Positions 30,310-47,235 of a stretch of 64,000 nt of DNA are shown here, in pieces. Where the stretch lies: NCBI RefSeq assembly GCF_947623445.1, contig NC_135242.1, positions 3,410,001 to 3,474,000 on the forward strand, in the 5' to 3' direction. This DNA comes from Clavelina lepadiformis (Eukaryota; Chordata; Ascidiacea; Aplousobranchia; Clavelinidae). Below the pieces are notes generated by a model. That model searched no databases. It was given only the letters and a program-made list of their open reading frames with translations, and was not told where the DNA came from. Within the stretch, counting starts at the first letter, position 1. Every line of letters begins with the position of its first letter. The translations under genes were made by a program, and so were the position numbers.

Positions 30310-30823
30310 CATGAACCCATTTAACCAAACCCTTTACAATCATAGACATCTCATATCTATATAGTTTGTTTGCTCAATCTCATTCCGAAATAACCGAAAC
30401 CATAAAACGAAGATTTTAGATTCACAGTTTTCTTACTTTTCTTCTAACTGCTGACGACTTACGGTGGAACATTTTTTAAGTGGGACGCGAGAATGATGTT
30501 TCGCTCTTTTTCTCAAATTTCGCTTGTACTGTATTAACATTAACTGAAACAAACAATGCAATTACCTTGCGCGTGCAAAAAAAAGAATTTATCGAAAATG
30601 GTTGTTGAATGGAGCCGCAGTTTTCTTTTCCTTCATTGCAAAAAGCCGCGAAAGTTTTTGATTTGAAAACTTACAACAGAGTACTGTAGAACAAAGTCCA
30701 GGGCAATTAGTCAAGATTATTTCGTCTTGTTGAGCAAAGCTGCATGATAGGTTTGCATCCAATCAGAGAGAGGCACGCTGTATGACGTGTCTGTGATTCT
30801 GATAACGACGGATAAGATTTGGT

Positions 30824-34017
<3,194 letters not shown>

Positions 34018-35211
34018 TGCGTTACCAGCCTTACAAAAGTAATGCTACTTTAACTCAATTCGAGGTTATTTTGAGACGAATACAAAATCTTACAATTTGT
34101 ATTTGTCAAATTTGATCTATAACTCCAATCATGAATTGCATTCTTAATCAGTCTCTACAACCTGGCTACACGTACTGGATTGTCTACCAATCAAAATGCC
34201 CGTATACATGTAGCCTGGAAAAGTATTGTTAACTGGCCAGAGTTGTCTCAACGGCAAGCAACGTCACTTCGACGCCTTTTCCTTATCTTGTTTCTTTATT
34301 ATCCTTGCGGAATTGAAACCATTTTCCCTATCAGCTTATCATCGCCTCTATATTTGTTACGTCATAGTCATTAGCAAATCTGTGTTGTGTTGAACTTTCT
34401 CCCAGCAAAATGTCTGAACCAAGTTGGAATTTTCTAAATGATTTTGGCAAAGAGTTGCAGTTAGAGGAATGACGTTAAAACAAGGTCCAAAAACTTCAAG
34501 ATTGCTGCTTTAATGATCGAATTCTCTTGGGTCGCGCTATTCAAGGACGACAACTGTTGTCACGTGACAAGCAGTTGCCAACTTGCTGACAAAACACACG
34601 AGTTGACTCCTGGTGACCTTTCTGGACTGTGAAGTCGTTTGGAACCGCGTTATTATTGATTCATGTTAAAATTAATTCAACCCAATGAAATTTGGGACAT
34701 CAAGTACAGAAGCGAATTTATCAAGATTCGGATTATTTTTATCAGCCTGAAAGTCGTAGACTTTTGCAGAACCATTTAAGATTGTGGGTATCGGTAATGG
34801 AGTGTAATTTGAACGTGTATGCCATTCGATAGTCTCGATTTACCCTAATATTTGTTAACGTTTTCTCATCTGGAACTGATTATCATGTTCACAGAACTTG
34901 GTTAGTTTTGTACCGCGCTTAGCTCCTATGGTTAAAGATAACTCATCTGCAAATTATGATAACGTTCGGTTAAAGATAATAAACCCGCTTTGCGGCAGTT
35001 TTCACACCAAGGCTTCGATTGGCAAACAACGGCTTGTTTTATTAGAAATGCGCGGCGTAAACAATTAGCACCATGTACGTCAATGAAACGCTTGGAACTA
35101 AATGGCATATATAAAACACGGATTAGAAACTTTAGACGGTTCTTATGGGTGTGAAAACAAACTGATCACATTAGAGATGCAACATTACTTCACTACGTAG
35201 AGCACACGTCA
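34018..35211. other. Intergenic, receptor promoter side and POLRMT 3' side
   Basis: No supportable exon. The ORF at 34180-34374 plus has no features. It should contain the promoter of the minus-strand receptor gene and the short POLRMT 3' UTR. No repeat was recognised. Confidence 0.5.
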
Positions 35212-38200
35212 TCAACTGAAGAAAAACACTGATTTTTTAACTTCATTTAAATCAAATTCCCCTTTCGTTGGGATATTACTCAGCAATTCGCGGAACCTAT
35301 CCCTTTGTGACTCGGCAATAAACTCTCCTGCTTCGTCGGAATCTGAGCCTTCTCTGGGAAGAAATTTGTAGAGGAATCCGGCAAGCTGTTCAAGGATAGG
35401 TTGTTGGTGTAATTCGATAAATTGCTCGCGACAAAGGACACTCATTTGGTCAACCGTGCAAGCGTGGGTCCAGTAGCAGTCGTGAACGGCGGAAAACGTC
35501 ACCCCAGCACTGCACAAAAAAGTGATCCGTAATCTTTAGACGATTTTACATGCACTGTATTCGGCCTTAATTACTTTAAAGAGGAAGCCCAAAACAGCTT
35601 TTCATGACAACTGAGAGGAACTTAAAATGAAAAGAAGTTTCATTCATATGAAATCGAACTTATTAAGTAACAGACGAGTTTGGGTTCACAACTATTCACG
35701 CCAGCTTACTGGTAGCAGTGCAGCGCAGTCAGCATCATATGAGTCGAGTCAAGCGAATGTACGAAATTTGGTGGAAAAGCGTTGCATTGTTTCATCACTA
35801 ACGGCGCCGTAGTCGGTCGCATGAGGTTCAAAGTCTGCAGCGGAGATTCAACGCGTTGGGCTACAGTTTTAAAGTAGGGCTGGACCGCACACAGTCCAAG
35901 CGTAGTCTTCCACTCGACTGAATGACCGCCCTTGGACAGGCAATACGCAAGGTTGGTCAACCATTTCTGCAAAAAAAGTAAAAATAAAATACTCACTTAA
36001 AAATTAGTGACATATGCATTGAAATTGAAGAGAACCCGGGTCAATTTTCCAGTAGAGAATTTTTCAAAAATTACGCAAACTACCGCTTGATTGTGCGGAC
36101 AAAGAATAATTTTTGGTGTGTTTTAGCAAGACAGCCAAACCTGAATGCTGGTTGCGCTTGTAAATATTGCAGAGATGCTCTGGAAGATTGCATTTACAAT
36201 GTATATGGAAGCTGGCATGCATTTGTTGGCTGGGAAGTCACTGATGTTCATCAATTGTCGTCTGATTTGAAGTGCACCGCCGTACCTGACAAGACGTAAA
36301 TCAACATCAGTGTTCATCAACGATATCAACACTGTTAAAGTTCCTGGAACTATGGGAGGGTGGAAGACCACATATATACAATGGGTTTTACATTGCCTGA
36401 TAAAAGATACAAATGTTTTGATGCAGACATTCAATTCAGTTATAACCACAACCATTATTTCCCAACGCTCTTCAGAGCGTTTCCTACACAACTTACAACC
36501 TAAAGTTCTGCTGCTTTTGTTACCTAGTAACACCATAAACAGTTGTCATGACTGTTTGTTTAACAACTTTTCGGCTTATGAACCCTTCCAAGTCTTTTGC
36601 AATCTCAACACCATTTTCTGCGTCTTTTTTGCGAATTTCGTCAACGATTTCAGCAACTCCAGTGTAGACGTCCTGAGGTGACTCTACAGCTTGGAGGTTT
36701 ACCTTGTAAAAAAGTTAAAGATTTTTATTACAATTATAAAGCAGCACACACTGAGCAAAACCTGCTCAAACAGAAGCAACTTGTTATGTCAAAACAATGA
36801 CATTACCACGTCACTCACTTGCTTGGCGCCAACTACATCTCTTCCGAGGGCAGCGTAATGCTGAAGTCCGTTGCAGGATCCATCTTGATAGATGGGCAGA
36901 TGAGAGACGAATTTCTCGGGATTAGAAGATCGTAGAGCGGCTGTGAGCTCTATGCACGCGGCCAAAGTCTGCCACGGATCGTCAGAGTCTTTCCACCAAC
37001 ACCGACCTTCCAGAGGATTGTCGGCGGAATCAAAGATTTCATCCAGCATCTAAGGAATTATTAATGAACACTCGGCTGAATATAAAACCTATCAGTAATA
37101 TTAGCGGAATTCACTCAGCAAACAACTGCATCACAAATGACATGGAACACAGTGGAATCTCAGCATCTCGCTATTTTGGGGGTTCATTTCAAACTCTTAA
37201 CATTTGACGCAAATGATTTATCAAGGCACACATAACATTTGTACATATTTAAATACATTGTGTCCCATCTCATTATTCAGAGGACCTCTCTTATCTGACA
37301 CAAATCTCTGGGAACGAAATTGTTTGGATTAAAGAGATCTCACAGTATTCTACTGACTGCCGTATAGTGTTTACTGTTTAAGGATGCTGTTGTGTAGAAG
37401 TTATAAATATAAACCAAGTATGGGCAATGGTGCTTAGACTGGACATATCAGCTTTAGCCAAGCAATTGTTGCAAAAACGCTTTTGTTTTGTAAGTACAAA
37501 GAGAATTAGAATTAAACACTCCTCCTTTGCTTGTCTCGAGATTAATCTACCTCATTTGCATACTGAAGTCTGGATTCCAAATTATCGTATTTCTTCTTTC
37601 CAGTTAAATTGACCAAATGAACTTTCAGCCACCGAACTCCACGTTCACCAAGTGGCCTTCCTTTGGCGAACAGAAAGATAGATCGGCTAACGTCATCACC
37701 TGAAGGTGAAAGAATTGAATTAAACAGTTTCAAACTGCATGTCTCCAGTATGCAACAAACTTACCCATGTAATTAAAATGAGGGGGCACAGGGTAAGTGC
37801 GCCCCCGGAAGTCCAGGTTATGGGGTAACCAAAACATTTTGTTGCGATAATAATTTGCAATTGAAAACTTGTATAACGCGTCTGCATGCAGACTGTTCAT
37901 TTCATATTTGGTTTTCTTTGCTTTGAAGTATTGGCACCTGAGCTGCTTTCGCTCATCATTTGGGGAATTTTTGACCAATTTTGGGTTCAAGTTGTATGGT
38001 ATTTCGGGGGGTGGAGGGGCAACCTTTAAAGTCGTATCACCACGAGAACGAAAAATTTTCAACTGTACGTCAAGAACCTTTTTGTTGATTTTCCATGCCA
38101 CGGAGCTAAGCACATTCAGTGCATCAGCTGTGGCACAGAGACTGTTCTTATATTCTTGTGGCTGGTCGTCATGCATATCCATGTATTTTTGCTGCCGAAT

Positions 38201-40657
38201 AAAATCGGTTGGACAGCAGACGAAGCCACCCTGGTCTGGGTGTATCCATGGCAACGGCGGGACAAGCATGGGAAGATGTTCCGTGGGAAACACAAATGAC
38301 CCCTTCATCTCATCCGCTTCTTTCACTAGCTTTGCATAAACTGGATGAGGTATAGTCATTCCATGCATCTTCTTGCCCCAAGTCTTATAAGAATTGAACA
38401 CGGCTGGTATGTTGCTGAAGTAAGCAGTAGGAACTGCAGTGTTACAACTTCCTATTCCAATTGTCAGCGTCGAGACCATTACCTCCAGTAATCTACGGCC
38501 AACAATGATTTTCCACAGGTTCTGCCATGGAGCGATTTTATTCTCCACTTGTATCTTGCCGTGCTCGCTTTCTAGCTTTTCCCAAACTTCCCGTAGCAAC
38601 TCAGTCGGTTTGTTCTGTTTAAACAGGTGCAGATATTCCTTATAAATTGTTTTTAATCGCTCTCTCGATTCTGGGGGAAAATCATTTTTCAGTGCATAAT
38701 GTTTGAAGACCGTATCCCCAATATCAAGGACGATTTCTTGAGTGATTTTACCTGAGTGTGGAATATGATGTAATTGATTTACGATGATGTCAGCGTACGC
38801 TTCGTCTGGGATAAGACAGAGAAATGGATAAAGTCCAAGATCATGAGACCTTCGATCAAACCATCGCTTGTGTTCTCTTTGTTTAATGACTCGAAACGCA
38901 CCCAACGCAGTCACTTTCCATTCTTCGTGCAACTTTTTTAGCTTGCGTCTCTGGGCCTGCTGCTTTAGCGATATAGGCTGTCCAGACATGACATTCGGGA
39001 CTTTCATGGTGCCCTTGACTTCCCTTTGCAATTGTTCATCAAGACTGGAAAGAAGCTGACCAAAACTCAACTCATCTGGTAAGTTTAAAGAGCGGCTTGA
39101 AAACTTTGTCTTGTACAAATCTTTCACGATTGAGGGAGGCGTATTCCTTTTTGGCTGTGTTTCTTGAAATTCAAAGTTTAGTTCAACTTGATTGAACAGT
39201 TCCAAAAGGTATTTAAAGGTTACGCCACGTCGATGGCAAGATTTCAAAACTTCCTCCACGGTGTACATTTCCTTAACTTTTCCAAGGAAGCTTTCAAAAA
39301 GACTGTCGTTTTCGTAACTACAAAACAATAAACACAAGTGATAAAATAATAATAATAATAAGCATCTAGAGGTTAATTCCCATGAAATTTCACTAACCAC
39401 ACACCTGAAATTGTTACATTAAAACTAAAAATTTCAAATTAATGATCAACGTTGAGTTGTTAACAGTACCGGAAGAAAAGTTTATAATTAACAGTACACT
39501 AAATTCAATGAACAACATTATACCGTTTAAATATTGCTAAAATGCAAGCACATGTATTGGGAGTTGGAATAAGTTGCATTTTTAACACTTTTGCAAAAAT
39601 CTGCTGAGATATCGCTATGACGTCAATGCTTTGTTGCTGACAAACAGCAGTAGATAGATTGACCAGTGTTGTCAGCAAGAAATCAATTGCCTACAAAATG
39701 AAGAGAAATTTAACACACAAATCAGTATCAGTTTGCTTTTAAAGCACACAGAACACATGTAAAGAATCTCAACGTACTTAAAGATTGAATGAATGGAAAA
39801 CCATCTATCATAGCTTTTACTTAAACTTTTCACTGCATATTGTGTTAATCGAAATAATAGAGTTGCATACCTTTAGATCATTTTCACATAACTGGCGTTT
39901 TACTACAGCTTTTACAGCTTCGTTGAGATGCCCAGTGTTTACGCAGGCTTGTATATAGTTGAGGAAAAAGCTGCTCCGTTTTCTCAAATCTTGAGCAGAG
40001 TAATCTTGTTTCTTCATAGGTTTATCGTCAAAACTTGTTTCTACAACAGGAAAGAACTTATGTTACCACAGTAACTCGAACAAAGAAAGCTACAACATAG
40101 AAATTGTAAAAATATCCTAAATTTTTGCCCCTATGATACTAGACCTTCAGTAGCAGCAGGTTCTCCTAAATCTTCCAGTGGCAAACAAAGCTCTTCCTCT
40201 TCTTCCATGTCCTTCCATGAATCTTCCAAGTCCTCTTCCAATTCATCTTCTTCGAGAGATTGCGTGGATGAAACATAATATGCGCGTTGTATGGGTGAAG
40301 CTAGCAGCCTCCTGTAATATAACTGGACACACCAGCTTGGATGCTTCAGGTCGGTTGATTTAAACTGATGGCTTCTGCGACGAGGAAAAGCTGAAGAAAG
40401 ATAACTGTAACTTAAAATCATGACATATGGTAAAAATGTTAAATAGCAGGGATGTTTTTTCACATTCAATAAACCAAAGAGATTCCCATGGCTTCATTTC
40501 AAGTTGCAATAGCTTATATTATGCAGGTTGCAGGCTAAAACTGCATACCTCCATAAACTGGCCGTCCCTTCAACCATAAACAGGAACATCTGCGAAGAAA
40601 TGCATCCGCTGATTGCGACTTTTGTAGAAAAGAGGTATACAAGTTGTTAAATGACAT
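35212..40657 (-). CDS. POLRMT: Mitochondrial DNA-directed RNA polymerase
   Basis: Single-subunit, T7-like RNA polymerase that transcribes mitochondrial DNA and primes its replication. Eleven exons: 40549-40657, 40145-40390, 39871-40040, 39524-39690, 37765-39317, 37551-37699, 36819-37049, 36524-36702, 36141-36285, 35710-35966, 35212-35509. All phases agree, giving 1167 residues. The N-terminus ([20 protein letters not shown]) is basic and lacks acidic residues at first, as in a mitochondrial presequence; an acidic stretch and a PPR-like helix pair ([20 protein letters not shown]) follow. Polymerase motifs are intact: [17 protein letters not shown], motif [19 protein letters not shown] (Asp about 854), motif [16 protein letters not shown] (about 919-933), and motif [10 protein letters not shown] (Asp about 1079). 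The C-terminus [14 protein letters not shown] matches the family end. It looks complete and functional. Confidence 0.96.
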
Positions 40658-43600
40658 GCTTCTTTCCCATTGCCAACAATGGCCTGTGCCAACTGCAAAT
40701 TGTCCGTTCAAGTATACTGCATAACTTAAAGAATCTTGACCATGACTTTCGTCTACATAATTTCGTCTTATCCTATAAAGAAGACCAATCTGCCCACATT
40801 TAAAATAACGGAATGAGATACCCTAGTGCAGAAATGCAATTCAGTGAGTCATTACAAAGCTGTCATACCTTACTAGCCTACCTCTAACGTATAGAATTAG
40901 GTTATCCTACATAATAACATCGACCTATAGACTATGTGCCTACTAAACTGACTCAATTGCAGAACTGAGAGAGTTCTGTCGTTGCTGAATATTAAAAGCC
41001 TAAAACTTACCATATCAATAACACAAAACATCTTGCAAGTTACGCTTGAGAAATGGCAATTATGCAGATTATATGAATAGAATACAAGAAATCGCAACCA
41101 TGTTAAAATAAAGGAACAAGAATAATACCAACAATTACGTAATATAATGGCAACTTTCTCTTACTACCATGCAGTAAAGACCTTCAAGCTTTGCACAACG
41201 TGAGGCGAGGTTACTCTACCATAACGATTGCAAAGACATCTTAACTGGAAACATAGGATGCTGGTTGAATCAAACGGAACTAACTTTGCTTCAAATAAAA
41301 ATGACAGGTTGATAATTAATGAAAGTTGTCTGATGTTACTGAATATGACTCTGCAAAAGCATATCAAATACTAGCAGTGGTTTTGTTTGCTTTAACGCTA
41401 TTTTAATCTCAATCTCAGATTGGGCTAATTATAAAAACTTCAAAAGAGAACCTGTTTAACTTTGGACAAATGAAATGTTTAACAAAGATCAAAAACAGGT
41501 AAAGTGTTAAAAAAGCACTTGAAATTTGCATTTGTTTCAATTTAAAGCTACTATTATGTAGTATCGTTATAATAATACTATATTTCCATACAATAAGCAA
41601 AAAGATTATTTATTTCTATCATTTCTTTTTTTCTAGAAGAAAATTTTTAAATTAATTCTCATGCTAAATGTTCTCTAAGCAATCTCCTTAATACTAGAAC
41701 TGATTTCAAAACGAAAGCGAATTACAAGATGTTTAAAGTTGTGATCTCCTTGACCTTTTGACATAATGTTTTATGTGAGTCACCTAGCATCACGATTACG
41801 TCACCCTTTTTTGTGTTGGTCCTATGACTAAATGCATGATGATCGAGATTGTGACGTGGTGGGCTAAAAGTTCATGTCAAGGCAGGACTATTATGAAAGT
41901 TTGCTTTCAGTAAGCCAGATAAATACGCCAGTCAATGCAATGCCAAACTTGCGCCACGCTAACGTAATACTTAGCCTATTACCTTACTGCATTAGGCAAA
42001 ACTGTAATCCTATAGCCTTTACCAAAAAATGGCAAGCCCACTTTCTGCGCCGTAGAAAGCATCATACAAACTTTTGAGTAGGGTAGGCTACTATACTAGT
42101 TACTGCAGTACTAGGTTATTCAGTCTAGCTATAGAGTTTTTCCAAAGTTACATTCGATTAAACTTTCAAAGTTAATCCTGGTAAGCACACCAGCTAGCCT
42201 TTGTGCAATTTGCGATTGACGTAAACATTTTTTGGTTCGTCACCGTCATCTGGCTGTGCACTTGTTTATTAAACCCCTTTTTTTGGTGTTTTAAGTTTTT
42301 TACTGTCTTGCCTCAATTTGGAACTGTTTAGTGTTCATCAGAACACTTGGCATTTTGGCTACTGGGCCGACTGTGGAATTAATTTCATGAATGCGTACCT
42401 AGGCTAACAGTATAAGGTGGTCATTTTTACGATGTAAGCATAATAACATGTTGCCAATAACCTGCAGTCGCTTCATTGCATAATCTCAGAATATCCACTT
42501 TCTTACCAACCATATTTTGTACGGTGTGAAGTGCAATGTGTATATGTTTGAGCAAAAATTAACTTTGTATATAAAGAATTGCTTACATTGTTTTGCGTTC
42601 ATATGTATATACTGTGTCTGTATGTATACCAGTAAAACTAAATACAAGAATTTTGGGTTTCGTATACAAGTGCACAACCAGATAACGTCACAATTTGATT
42701 AGCTGGGGTCTAGTATACAAAGGAATTCGGTGATTGTGCACTTGTATACTAGACCCAGAATTTTAAGGGCACCCATGGCAAATTCTTGCGGCTCCCCAGT
42801 TTAGGGATTGCTGCGCCAGCTTTATTGCTTAGCTTTCTTTATCTCCGGACTGCAGAGTATGGCCATTTTCAGCAAGATCTTGTACGTGCAACAACCGAAA
42901 ATGACAAAAACTTAGTGCGCCGAAGCACTGTCTAAGTCATGAAGTGAAAAATTACCCACCGAAAGTGCACCCATGCTAAACTCGCAGTCTGGCTTTATAC
43001 ATCTAACTTTTTAACAATAGGCCTAGTCTGTTTGTCATGCCATTACTCCATTTCACTGCAGGGCACTGCGTTCAAGCTCGAACGTGCTACTTGCCCACTG
43101 TTTTCTACTTATATGAGATTTAAACAATCCAGCTACCATTGATCAAAATGTTTATGCTATTTTGTTTGTACTATTGCTTCTAGTGCTAAACACAATTTTT
43201 TTGTAAGCCAGGTTTAAAAAAACTGTTAACAGGTTTAAAAACAAAAAATGGTTTGTATTCCCTGCATAGTGATTCCATTTGTTCTGTGGGTTTACCACAA
43301 ATTCCTTCAACCATGGATTTATCCAGTCATATCAAAGTTCTGGACTTCAAAACAACTCACTTCAAGCAGCAATGGAGAAGTCAAAAAAGTACTTTAAATA
43401 ATTTTTTTTTATGTTAAATGCGTACATTCTGCTTACAGTGAAGTGTATTGTAAAGGCAAATCTTTGGTGTCAGTTTGCTGCAATAGTTGAAACAATTCTT
43501 TGCCTGAAATTATGGAAGTCTCTAAATTATACTGACTGACATATTTAAATGCGATTTTGATACTATTTTGTTTAATGTTTTTGCAGTGTCCTTTCAACTC

Positions 43601-44235
43601 AACTGAAAACAAAGCTGAAGTAACTGCTGGTGGTGAAATGGCCAAAGATAAAAAGACAGATTAACCGCAAACAATTTTCTCTGTATATAGCAAAAGTAAG
43701 CTGCCTATCGCGGTCAAATAGAGCTCGCCAGTTGTCATTGTTGGTTCATTGTGTCATGTAGAAAAGGCAATTGGGTTTAAAGAAGCATCTCAATATCTCG
43801 TTCAGTGATACATATACATTTTTAAGTTTATTTCATTTGGTATATAGGCTACTTCAGATATCACATAGCGATTTTGTATCTTTGCTTATAGTCCACCATT
43901 TCCTATTTTTCGTGCTTGTGGTATGAGTGCAATAAATTAAACACTTCAAAAAATCTTTTAATGAAAACCCACAGCAAAGTAAATGATTGCAAGTAACAAG
44001 ATGATTGACAATAATTCAAGCATAGATAAAGCAGAGCCATAGACAATACAAATAATACAATACAAAAACCCATGCTAACTGCGTTGTAGCACATAAATAT
44101 ATAAAATCCTTGCCAACAAAATTCATCAAATTTCTATTTTAAGCCATTTATATCTCTAAAACACTGACTCATGCAATCAACTGATGACACAAACACAGCA
44201 TTGCATATTATACAATGTTAATGTGGTACCGACGT
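40658..44235. other. 3.6-kb intergenic region between POLRMT and TMEM161
   Basis: Minus-strand genes on both sides, so the left part should hold the POLRMT promoter and the right part the TMEM161 3' UTR. ORFs (40897-41097, 41164-41367, 43433-43645 minus and others) are short and without recognisable domains. A MITE lies at 42655-42756. CTAGTGCAGAAATGCA near 40822 resembles one end of that MITE family but stands alone. Confidence 0.5.
42655..42756. mobile_element. MITE family 2, copy B, with target-site duplication
   Basis: A 102-bp element with 23-bp terminal inverted repeats: the right end reads GGGTCTAGTATACAAGTG as reverse complement, and the left end is GGGTTTCGTATACAAGTG. It is flanked by the perfect 8-bp direct repeat AGAATTTT (42647-42654 and 42757-42764). 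The 8-bp duplication points to a hAT-superfamily transposase. An internal third end-like motif (GGGGTCTAGTATACAAA) matches the position of the one in the copy at 33414-33517. No coding capacity. Confidence 0.85.
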
Positions 44236-45717
44236 TCAATCTATCAAATAAGAATGATATAGCAAACCAAGGCTACTGGCCACAGTCCAGTTAAATGAAC
44301 TCCACCACACAATGTATGAAAACACGCCCCTGAGTAAGACGGGGGTGAAAATGGCTCGAATGCTGTACAAATTGCCTCCAACTGTATGAACCATGTCTTG
44401 AAGAGTTGAATCTGATAGTAATTGGTTGCTGGAAGCTTCATTATTCTGTACAATAGCAGTTGTCAGATTCATCACATTATCTTTGTAGTCAGCTGAAAAC
44501 GCCAACCAGGAATAGCCACCCATTGTCTTCAGGCACATGACAGAGCACAATACCAACACCAAGGGGCTAAGATACTGCACGGCTACAACGCCAAGATAGT
44601 AGAATACACGTGTTATTATTTTTTGAAGTTCAATGTTGGTAATCATCCCTGATTCTTTTCTTAGCTTCATCATTTTCTCATAAGCAATATTGAGATAAGC
44701 TTGCAGATGAATACGAAGCAAAGCAAGCCTCAAAAAACAGATGCAAATGATAAACAATATCCTCATAATCTCAAACTGGCTGTCGGTCAGCATGGGTGAG
44801 ACATCTTCCGACCTTCCAAGGCCAATTCTAGGATCTCGAATCAGGTCCCGTACAATCGGTTTTATCCACATGAGGGCAATAGCAGCAGGAGCAAAAAAGT
44901 TTAAATGAAGGAGAAACTGTGTGAAGGCATTCCCTTTTGAATATCTAAGAGCGTCAACGTACATTTGTGCCATTCTAAGAGCTGGGAAAGCAAAAAGAAT
45001 GCCCAAAAAGCTGCTGCAAGTGGCCAACAAAAGTTTAATCCCAGATATTGAGAAATGTCGCTTTTCAGGCACTGTGCTGTTTGTGGATGTGATGTTGTCA
45101 TTAATGTATGCTTCAATGCCAAATTCCAGCACGTCTTCTTTTATCATAAGTGTGCCAAGCGCTACTATGAACGAGAACATGCCGTATGTTATAGACATAG
45201 ATATTTCACCGCCAGCTTTGGCTTTCGCGTAAAGAACTAAAACTGAGCATAGGTTCTTCACAGCAAACCACATAGATAGCAAAATCCAAACCATGGATAT
45301 ATTGAACTCTTTAGTGGGATGCCAACTTTCGTAATAGATCTCAGTGCCAATGTATACGAAAATACTGAACAATGTATAATTGACAAGCCATTCATAGTCT
45401 GTATAATTTCTAAGAATAATGGTGTCAATCACGTAGACTGGTTGAGCATCGAGAGTTATTTCAAGTTTTTTGGAAACTTTAAAAGTTGTTGAATTCTTTT
45501 GATCGCTGTAGTTGTGACGACGATTTCTTGCTTTATTATTACTCTTATCTGAAGGCTTTCCAGCTAATTTTTTCAGTTCCTCATCGGTTGGATGTTTATA
45601 TCGTACCAGAGATCCGTTGCACATCAACCATCTTCCGAACGAATATATAGGCGTTAACTTTTGCATGAAACTTGCCATAATTAAAGTGAAACATAATTGA
45701 AACCCAAATACTGCCAT
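44236..45717 (-). CDS. TMEM161: Transmembrane protein 161
   Basis: Multi-pass membrane protein of the TMEM161A/B family. One coding exon of 493 residues, close to the roughly 480-490 of the vertebrate proteins. The start is set at 45717 because MAVFGFQLCFTLIMASFMQK matches the family N-terminus; the frame is open 15 codons further up, but a likely acceptor (TATATAG, then GTGCACATG) lies there, so an upstream 5' exon is expected. The family signature follows: LTPIYSFGRWLMCNGSLVRY then KHPTDEELKKLAGK, a basic loop, and about eight hydrophobic spans. Further landmarks are SWHPTKEFNISMVW, FPALRMAQMYVDALRYSKGN and a conserved C-terminal stretch near LLYHSYL. The molecular role is not settled; vertebrate TMEM161B is linked to cardiac rhythm, known from the literature and not visible here. 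A single uninterrupted coding exon among intron-rich neighbours is notable. Confidence 0.93.
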   Translation of the reverse strand: MAVFGFQLCFTLIMASFMQKLTPIYSFGRWLMCNGSLVRYKHPTDEELKKLAGKPSDKSNNKARNRRHNYSDQKNSTTFKVSKKLEITLDAQPVYVIDTIILRNYTDYEWLVNYTLFSIFVYIGTEIYYESWHPTKEFNISMVWILLSMWFAVKNLCSVLVLYAKAKAGGEISMSITYGMFSFIVALGTLMIKEDVLEFGIEAYINDNITSTNSTVPEKRHFSISGIKLLLATCSSFLGILFAFPALRMAQMYVDALRYSKGNAFTQFLLHLNFFAPAAIALMWIKPIVRDLIRDPRIGLGRSEDVSPMLTDSQFEIMRILFIICICFLRLALLRIHLQAYLNIAYEKMMKLRKESGMITNIELQKIITRVFYYLGVVAVQYLSPLVLVLCSVMCLKTMGGYSWLAFSADYKDNVMNLTTAIVQNNEASSNQLLSDSTLQDMVHTVGGNLYSIRAIFTPVLLRGVFSYIVWWSSFNWTVASSLGLLYHSYLID

Positions 45718-46503
45718 TATATTTGCTTCTATTGTCTCATGTGCACCTATATAAAAATGCATAGAAATTAGTATATAATAAACATATTTTAAACCCTTCT
45801 ACCATCAGTTGATCAGACTTCTGAATCAGTAAATAAGGCTTTCCAAGAGTCAATTATTGTTTTTCATGAAAAAAAACATAACTGGATTTGGGGCTTATAA
45901 TACACTGAACTAGTTCCAGCAATGTTTCACATATTCAAAGACGCTGCATTTAAAAGACTAATTGCTGAATTGCCACTGCAAAACTGGCTTGATTGAAAGA
46001 CTGTCCCCTCAAACATGCCATCTGACAGCTGCCTTTTTGTGTTTGAGTGAGAAATATTTTCTTCTTGTTGGTAATTGTAATTGGCAGCATTAGGTGCTAA
46101 TTATTCCGCACCTAACCAGACTAAAATTCAGAGGCTGAGAAGGTAATGATCGCTTGTTTCAGTTTTACAATCGTGGTCACAGATTTGAGACGTGAAAACA
46201 ACTAGCCAGACAGTGTAGACAGGCAGTTGACAACTTCTGCAGAAGAACTAAAACACTTCAACGCATAGGCTTAGCTTAGGCCTATACGGTAACGGTACAA
46301 GCCTGACTACGTGGAAGTAGTCAAACGTTGTTAGAGCACAATAAAAGTAATTGTGTGATTTCACACTACAAATTTCTTTTTTCACCGTTTCCGCTATTAA
46401 CCAGAAAAACAAAGTTAAAACAATAAAGACGCCTTCTTACCATGAAGCAGCGTGAACCATTCAGAGGTCATAAAATCAGTAGGTCACTACGATTGTACTA
46501 TTG

Positions 46504-46531
46504 ATAGATATCTTATATATAAGATATCTAT
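46504..46531. repeat. Perfect 28-bp palindrome
   Basis: ATAGATATCTTATA followed directly by its exact reverse complement, with no spacer. It lies about 790 bases upstream of the TMEM161 start codon on the minus strand. It could form a cruciform or be a dimer binding site; no function can be assigned. Confidence 0.8.
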
Positions 46532-47094
46532 GGTACTATTACCTACGTTACGCTTCGCTGGTTTTTATGGCGTCACTTCCAATTTAATGAACTGTTTGCT
46601 CGCAACTGTTTTAATCTTTTTGTTACGAAGAGCTTGTTTCAGACACTCAATAACGTAGACATAGGAAAAAAATCATTATAAAGTAAAACGTTGTGCATTG
46701 TTTAAGACTTAGGTAAACCGTGTTTTCAAACTTGTAAAAATGTTTATAAAATTGAGGGTTATTTTGTATTCTTGAAGTCTCTTTGCTTGAAGTAAAGCAC
46801 AGTTGTTCTTTATTTGATCAATTTGAATCGTTTTTTGAATTTTGGTTTCGGTTTTTAGAAAAATTTGACAATGACATACTCAATATAATTTAATTCTATC
46901 ATTGGATTAAGCACATGACTAAAAACCCATGACTACTTTGATTTCACCACATATAAAAAACGGGAATTCCCCTTTTTGACGGCTATTGGAAGTTTGGAAC
47001 AGGCTTTGGTTGAAGTAAGTTGGTGATGGAGAATGAATGCAATGCTAGAAAGGACAAACTGACAGAAGAATGGTGAACTATAAGGTTGGACCTT

Positions 47095-47235
47095 TTCCAA
47101 CTCAAGATGTTTAACAGACTTGTTATAGGACTCAATACGATTTTTTCAAAGACTTTCCTTGAGTCCCTTTTAAGGAAATAATTTTTAAGACTTGACTTGA
47201 GACAATGTGTCAAATGACTCGCAGAGTTCATTTTG
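47095..47235. repeat. Decayed dispersed repeat related to the one near 17 kb
   Basis: The reverse complement contains GAGTCATTTGACA, CTCAAGTCAAGTCTTAAAA and TTAAAAGGGACTCAAGG. These match, with changes, the blocks at 16985-17345, in opposite orientation. No coding capacity or clear ends. Confidence 0.35.

Noticed and set aside
40822-40840. Single sequence resembling the MITE family 2 end (CTAGTGCAGAAATGCA)
   Set aside because: No partner inverted repeat or duplication is nearby; one degenerate half-end is not enough to call an element.
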